64,000 nucleotides of DNA from Scolanthus callimorphus (Eukaryota > Cnidaria > Anthozoa > Actiniaria > Edwardsiidae), in the NCBI GenBank assembly GCA_033964015.1, contig CM066915.1:10005573-10069572 (forward strand), written 5' to 3'. The translations under genes and the position numbers were made by a program. This document shows positions 58,693 through 64,000 of this stretch, piece by piece (the first letter of the stretch is position 1; the number at the start of each line of letters is the position of its first letter). A model generated the notes under the pieces. That model had not been told where the DNA came from. It searched no databases and worked only from the letters and a program-made list of their open reading frames with translations.

Positions 58693-59244
58693 CAGTCGAA
58701 GCTCTCTGTGCGACCGCTCTCGTAAGCGACCAGCTCCCATAACGACCATTTTCCCGAAACCCCGTTTGAAATGTCACATAAACTATTTTATTTCAAGCTC
58801 TCGTAAGCGACCGCCTTATTGATGCGACCAGCTCCGTTAGCGACCACAATTTCAAATCACCAGCATAGATTTCCTATTGATTTTAAGCTCTCGTAAGCGA
58901 CCACAGTACTTTTTGTCTTTAAAACATCAGTCATCACCTCATAAATATCTAAACTGATACAAGCTGCACAAATGAAATGCTATTTTGTACATATTTTCTA
59001 TGTACATATTTGCGGTTATATATTCTTAATTAAAGTCGGGAAATAAATCAAACTATTTTAAGCATTAGTATCACATGATATTTTCTAGATTTATTGTACT
59101 AAGCTCTCGTAAGAGACCCACGCCTATTGTTAAGTAGGAAGCCGCTTGGTGGTCGTTTACGAGAGCCGTTCTCGTAAGCGACCAGCTCCGTTAACGACCG
59201 CAATTTTCAGTTCCCGAGGTGGTCGCTTACGAGAGCTTCGACTG
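58693..59244. mobile_element. pogo-like MITE, intact copy
   Basis: 552 bp. The ends CAGTCGAAGCTCTC and GAGAGCTTCGACTG are flanked by TA target duplications (58691-58692, 59245-59246). Subterminal CTCTCGTAAGCGACC repeats occur in both orientations. It encodes nothing. Its uninterrupted middle (TTCTTAATTAAAGTCGGG, about 59024) is the empty site for the foldback insertion in the copy at 52253-54685. Confidence 0.9.
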
Positions 59245-60586
59245 TAAATATTTCCTAACAAAGGTGTTGAGGCATTGGTTTCACTGTGGTTTTGGCGCGA
59301 AAAGATCGCGCGTGTGTCGGTCGAGATGGTCGTATTTTCGGTCAAGAAAGAAAAAGGCTGAGCTGTACCACTCGAACTTCAACAACTATTGGTTTTAGAT
59401 GTAAATAATTGCTTATAATTGATTATACCAAGAGGACTGGTGAATAGGAAGGTTTAGGAAGCGCCAGAAAGGTAAACTAAAACTTTTTAGATTCTTGCTG
59501 TTTTCAATGGAAAGTTGCTTTGCACTACTTGTACAAACTCGGTCAATTCGAATTCAAGTGTATGTGATTTTAAAACTTAGCTTTTAAACATCTAAGGTTA
59601 TCAGTGAAACTTGGGAAAATCGCTTGAATTAGACCTTAGCTCAAGTAAAACCTTTTCCAACAAAAAACATGCACACTGGAGAGATTTCCTTCCGCTCAGG
59701 TTTTGTGTCAACTTCGTTTTTTCGGCTCGAACATCTCCGTTTTTAGCATAGATTTCGAAAATGTCATACATTTCCTCCTTCCGGTCGGGTTTGGGAGCTT
59801 CGTTTTTTCGGCTCGAACTTCTCTGTTTTTAGTATAGATTTCGAAATAAATAGGCTCTCAAAGGACTGTTGTTTGTGATCTGAGTGTTTGTTTATTTGCA
59901 AGTGGCGCGCCGGGGCTTCGTGCAACGCGCCAAAACCTTTTAATGGGATATCTTGTCCACTCTCATATTTTTGGGAAAGCGATATTTGCCTGAACATTAC
60001 TGTGTTATTTGTGCGAGAATCGCGTAGGTTTGGACGTCTTTGTTGCTTTCGGCTGCGAGAAATTGTTTATTTTTTTGTTTCTGTGGAAGACTTAAAATGG
60101 CGCCTTTGCGAACTCGATCTTCTCGCTTCCGAAAACGCTTGAATTAGATCTTCCGTCGACTTTGTCCTTTTCGAATAAAATGTATCCTATAACACAGTTC
60201 CCCAAGTTTGCAAGAGAATGGCGTTGTTTTTCAGTTCCGTGGTGCAGCCGTTTTTCCAGGCTGCTGGGCCAACAGTTTGACCTTGACCCCGCCCACATCA
60301 CGTATTATATAAAAGATGGTATAGGGATTTGGAGGAAACCGGCTTGACGTGGGGTTTCCTATTCTTGATTCTTGTACTCCATGGTAAACTTTGAAATATA
60401 CATTTTCCGCTTTCCGTGCGAATTTCATGGCGGAGCGAACCCAAGACTTATTCGCTATAGTTCTTTCAAAGCAAACCCAAATCAAGCCAAGGGATTCTTT
60501 TAAGTTTTGAGTTTTGAGTAGCTGGATTTTTGGCCACTTTTTGACAAAACTGCTCGAAATCCTGGTAAAATCTGTCTCAAAATATT
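59245..60586. other. No gene; local duplication at 59719-59845
   Basis: TTTTTTCGGCTCGAAC(A/T)TCT followed by TTTTTAG(C/T)ATAGATTTCGAAA occurs twice, about 85 bp apart. A 160-codon minus-strand frame (60713-60231) has no recognisable domain and runs through the element's inverted repeat. Confidence 0.45.
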
Positions 60587-60676
60587 CTTCTTGACCGGAA
60601 GTAAAATTCCGCCCTTTGCTAGATTCCAGGCTTTCCCGTACAGGGCCGCCACCTTGAAGTGGGCGTAAAAAAAAAA

Positions 60677-61053
60677 TTCGCCGGCGTGGTACTACATGGC
60701 AGAAGAAATTCAATGAAATTCAAGCACTAATATCATGGCCTAAGTAGAAATTCTGAGTGAATTAAATATTCTGATAATATCATGATTTATCACTATATCA
60801 TGGACATAGAAGAAATCCTTAGCTAATTAACTATTCTGATATATTAACTACTTATTAACCGAGCGCGAGGTCTGTACTGAGAAATATGAGCCCGAGGTGG
60901 GACTTTCAACAGTTCTGAAAACGAATACAAATTGCTTCAACTTCAGACGAACTTCAGACGGCATGGAAAACGAAAATCTTGCTGCGTTGTGCACTTCGAC
61001 TTCGAAATATTAACCCTTTTGGACGAAATATATAGATTTAGCCACTGGCTAAA
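60677..61053. other. No gene; dispersed-repeat fragments
   Basis: ATCATGATTTATCACTATATCATGG at 60780-60806 belongs to the ATCATGATA repeat. GAGCGCGAGGTCTGTACTGAG at about 60860 looks like the end of another dispersed element without its partner. Confidence 0.35.
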
Positions 61054-62349
61054 AGCGGAGCTCCTGGTTATAAAATTTTCTATGTGAATGAAATTATATG
61101 GTTGCTTTAGAGTCTTCACGAGATATTCATTTTCAAGCATAGATGACGTCATCGATGACGTTACATCACGTGACCACTTCATTTGCTCATCTGGTGACCT
61201 AGACCACACTACCCAAGTTTGGTTGTTCTAGAGTCTTCTCTTGACGAGATATTCATTTTTCAAGCATAGATGACGTCATCGGTGACGTCACATCACGTGA
61301 CCACTTCATTTCGCTCATCTGGTGACCAAGACCACACTGCCCAAGTTTGATTGTTTTAGAGTCTTCTCTTCACGAGATATTCATTTTTCAAGCATAGATG
61401 ACGTCATCGATGACGTCATATCACGTGACCACTTCATTTCGATCATATGGTGGCCTAGACAACACTACCCAAGTTTGGTTCTTTTAGAGTTTTCCTTCAC
61501 GAGATATTATTTTTTCAAGCATAGATGACGTCATCGATGACGTCACATCACGTGACCACTTCATTTTGCTCATCTGGTGACCTAGACCACACTACCCAAG
61601 TTTGGTTGTTCTAGAGTCTTCTCTTGACGAGATATTCATTTTTCAAGCATAGATGACGTCATCGATGACGTCACATCACGTGACCACTTCATTTCGCTCA
61701 ACTGGTGACCTAGACCACACTACCCAAGTTTGGTTGTTTTTAGAGTCTTCTCTTCACGAGATATTCATTTTTCAAGCATAGATGACGTCATCGATGACGT
61801 CACATCACGTGACCACTTCATTTCGCTCATCTGGTGACCTAGACCACACTACCCAAGTTTGGTTGTTTTAGAGTCTTCTCTTCACGAGATATTCATTTTT
61901 CAAGCATAGATGACGTCATCGATGACGTCACATCACGTGACCGTGCTACAGCACCCCCCTTGTGGCATAGACAAAACATCCCAAGTATGGCTGTCTTAGC
62001 ATGTTCCCTTGAGGAGATATAATTTTTTCTTTGCATACCACAGGGTTCCCATGTGTACACGGACGACGGACGGCGGACGGACGGCGGACACTATAGTTTA
62101 ATACCAGAAAAATAAAGAAAAAATCATATCTCCCGAAGGGAAGCTTCTCTAGAAGCCAAACTTGGACAAACTTTCAAAGACCACCAGAGGAACTCTACAC
62201 CAAAGTCACGTTCCCTCACGCCATCAATGACGTCATCAAAATGATCCAAAATGCCCGTGACGTTCAAAAATCAACTCGATGGTATACGTTTTTCCCTTAG
62301 GTATGGTGCTCCGCTTGCGCGGGCCTTCGGCCCGCGCTGGAGCTCCGCT
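61054..62349. mobile_element. CRE-array element, copy B (inverted relative to copy A)
   Basis: It has inverted ends AGCGGAGCTCC (61054) and GGAGCTCCGCT (62349). 61930-62349 is the reverse complement of the left 400 bp of copy A, including the GGACGGCGGAC tract. A seven-unit tandem array fills the left two thirds. It is non-coding. Confidence 0.85.
61136..61930. repeat. ~128-bp tandem array with CRE palindromes, copy B
   Basis: Palindromes start at 61144, 61271, 61399, 61526, 61654, 61783 and 61911 (spacing 127-129). The last five are perfect TGACGTCATCGATGACGTCA; the first two have single changes. Each is followed by CATCACGTGACCAC, the E-box on the other side relative to copy A because of inversion. 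Confidence 0.92.
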
Positions 62350-62914
62350 ATAACTGAATATGAATACTCGACAAAAGCGGGTTGCACAGTGTTGGATCTA
62401 AAGAGAACATTATAAAGATGTCTGGATGGATTGTAATCTGCCGATTTTAGAAAAACTTTGCCTCAATTGAAAGAAAACAGCGTGCTGCAAGCTTTGAGAA
62501 GAAAATTTCAAACAAAACTCAATTCAACCATCTCTAATACCGGTAAGCAAATCGTTGTAAAATTTACACCCTAATGAGACCCTGTATATGCAAATGATAT
62601 TTACATTTCCCTTTTTCCTTTGTCGACTTGTGAGTTATTGTTTTTATAAGCTTATCCCCACGTGAAAGTAAAACTGTTTTTTCACAGGAAATTCTCAGTG
62701 AATTCACTTTTTACCGTTTCAGTTGGCAACGTCTTTGCAGTTTGCAGCTTCTCTCGTTTTGTTAGTTTTCCCGTAGATACACATTGCATAACTACAAATT
62801 GCATAGTTATAGTAAACAAAAGCTACGAAATAGAAATGTGCAAAAAGTCACATTAATTTCAAGCTTAAGCTTACTTTCTTGAAATACACCTAAGCTGAAT
62901 TTGTTTTTAGAAGG
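62350..62914. other. No gene
   Basis: Short frames only. Confidence 0.45.
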
Positions 62915-63030
62915 CGCCCGAGTAGCGGAGCCCCATAGCTACATGCAGAAGAAAAGGAAACAACACAAAAGTGTATATGCATCGTCCTGTTTTGTGATGG
63001 ACTTCCGGTTTGTTCGTCCGTGCGTCCGTC
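62915..63030. mobile_element. Isolated terminus of the 25.3-kb CRE element family
   Basis: AGCGGAGCCCCATAGCTACA to GTTCGTCCGTGCGTCCGTCG is the reverse complement of 25255-25375, slightly diverged. No CRE block adjoins it. Confidence 0.6.
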
Positions 63031-64000
63031 GTCGCAGACGCGTGGGTTGCCTGTCTCGGTTTTAGGCGGGAAAATGAGCACGCTCGCGCGTTCAAATAGT
63101 TGGCGATTTTATTTGAAAGGGATTTTTTTTTTCTTTGAGATCTACTTCGTGTGAACTTCATGTCAGTTTTCGTCATGCGGACGGTTTTTCTGCTCTTCAT
63201 CAAAAATGAAGCGTTTTAAATCAAGCTGACAAACAAAATGAGAAAATGAGCGGGAGAAGTTGAGACCGATGCCATGAACAAAAATGTTTGTCGAGGGAAA
63301 GAAACAAAGCGACTAGAGAAGAAATGTCGAAAAGGGATGACATGTCGAAAAAAGAAGACGAACGAAGAGCTAGCGCGCGAGAGAAAACGCAAACAACGAG
63401 AAATCCATTCTCAAGGTTGGTACTTGAACTTGGTAGCTAGAGTATTTATCAATCGCAAACTTTCATTCGAGTTTTACCGCGCTTTTGCGGCTGTTTCTCG
63501 GCTCGCTACGCTACGCTAGTTTGAAAAAGATGAAAGTTGAATGAGATGATAGTGGCCGCGCGCGCGAGAGATTTGTCTCGTAAGATTGTTGTTTTTACAC
63601 GCTCAACTATTGTGTTAAACGTTTTTTCAGGATTGCAATCAGAATACCGTATTTTCTAGTGATTCAGCAGTTCGGTAGAGCTGGTTGCCGTTACCCAGTG
63701 GCTGTGTTTATCCTTTGGCAGGGAGACTCGGGAGAAAGTCATGTAATAAGTGTCCCGCATCTAGCAGCCTCTTGATCTCGCGAGCTTTGGTCATCAAAGG
63801 GCAAAAAGCAGTAAAAGGCAATCTCCAAGCGGTTCCAGACTTCAGATTTAGATAATGGTACAGTGATTCTTGAATTCTCTAATGTAACTAAGCTAATTAT
63901 TCCTAAAATTGAGACACTTTTGATCTATTTCGACTTCTCAATTTGGTTTGGCTCCTACGCGGCAAACAAAAGATCGACGTTTGAAACAGGCCTATATATT
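63031..64000. other. No recognisable gene
   Basis: An 81-codon, Lys/Arg-rich frame (63274-63519) has no domain and is most likely chance. Confidence 0.4.

Larger units (their letters stand above)
57548..60676. mobile_element. 3.1-kb inverted-repeat element (TTTACGCCCACTTCAA ends)
   Basis: 57548-57635 and 60587-60676 are inverted: TTTTTTACGCCCACTTCAA/TTGAAGTGGGCGTAAAA, then CCTGGAATCTAGCAAA and TTTTACTTCCGGTC with their inverses. A palindromic GAAGTGGGCGTAAA...TTTACGCCCACTTC lies at about 57916-57960. No transposase is seen; the interior contains another inverted pair and a MITE. Confidence 0.7.

Noticed and set aside
60231..60713. 160-codon minus-strand frame
   Set aside because: Runs through the inverted repeat of the 3.1-kb element and has no domain.
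63274..63519. Lys/Arg-rich 81-codon frame
   Set aside because: Low-complexity basic composition with no domain and no supporting context.

Overview
The window looks like repeat-rich intergenic or accessory DNA from an invertebrate animal genome, most likely a cnidarian (coral or sea anemone). The basis is AT-rich DNA with spliceosomal introns and the mix of mobile elements: a BEL/Pao retrotransposon, a DIRS/PAT-type tyrosine-recombinase retrotransposon, a non-LTR element with a restriction-like endonuclease, Harbinger, Crypton-like recombinases and many MITEs and foldback elements. The taxonomic call is inference. I recognise no single-copy host gene; almost every coding trace belongs to a mobile element and nearly all are broken.

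Layout. 1-7.5 kb: two inverted-repeat elements (849-2018, carrying palindromic CRE sites, and 2930-4160) in otherwise featureless DNA. 7.5-9.8 kb: a truncated LINE reverse transcriptase and, on the minus strand, the best-preserved coding region of the window, a KIAA1958/ZMYM-like (Crypton-derived) tyrosine recombinase with an intron. 12.5-16.7 kb: a decayed BEL/Pao pol (protease, RT, RNase H, integrase) bracketed by a 78-bp direct repeat and by GGAAC/GTTCC-rich tracts. 19.5-24.8 kb: a TTAA-bounded inverted-repeat element that received a 4.1-kb DIRS/PAT-like retrotransposon (gag, RT/RNase H, tyrosine recombinase) with split direct repeats. 24.7-25.4, 32.0-32.9 and 61.1-62.3 kb: elements rich in the 20-bp palindrome TGACGTCATCGATGACGTCA; the last two contain 128-bp tandem arrays in opposite orientation. 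33.1-43.2 kb: a run of pseudogenes (PC4-like protein; LINE RT/endonuclease; C2H2/recombinase-like/SANT protein; SF3-helicase protein). 45.2-45.9 kb: Harbinger transposase remnant. 46-60.7 kb: nested inverted-repeat elements, including a three-level nest at 52.1-54.8 kb, and a 48-bp minisatellite at 55.7-57.5 kb.

How it fits together. The strongest results come from internal paralogues that serve as natural empty sites. The opposite arm of the 19.5-24.8 kb element shows the unoccupied target of the DIRS-like element (a shared GAAA, no target duplication). The MITE at 58.7 kb shows the unoccupied target of the 52.5-54.3 kb foldback element (a TTAA). The most unusual organisation is the DIRS-like element: its internal B1A2 repeat (right end joined to left end) sits inside what looks like an intron of gag. 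Tyrosine-recombinase-type proteins occur as at least three unrelated lineages in 64 kb.
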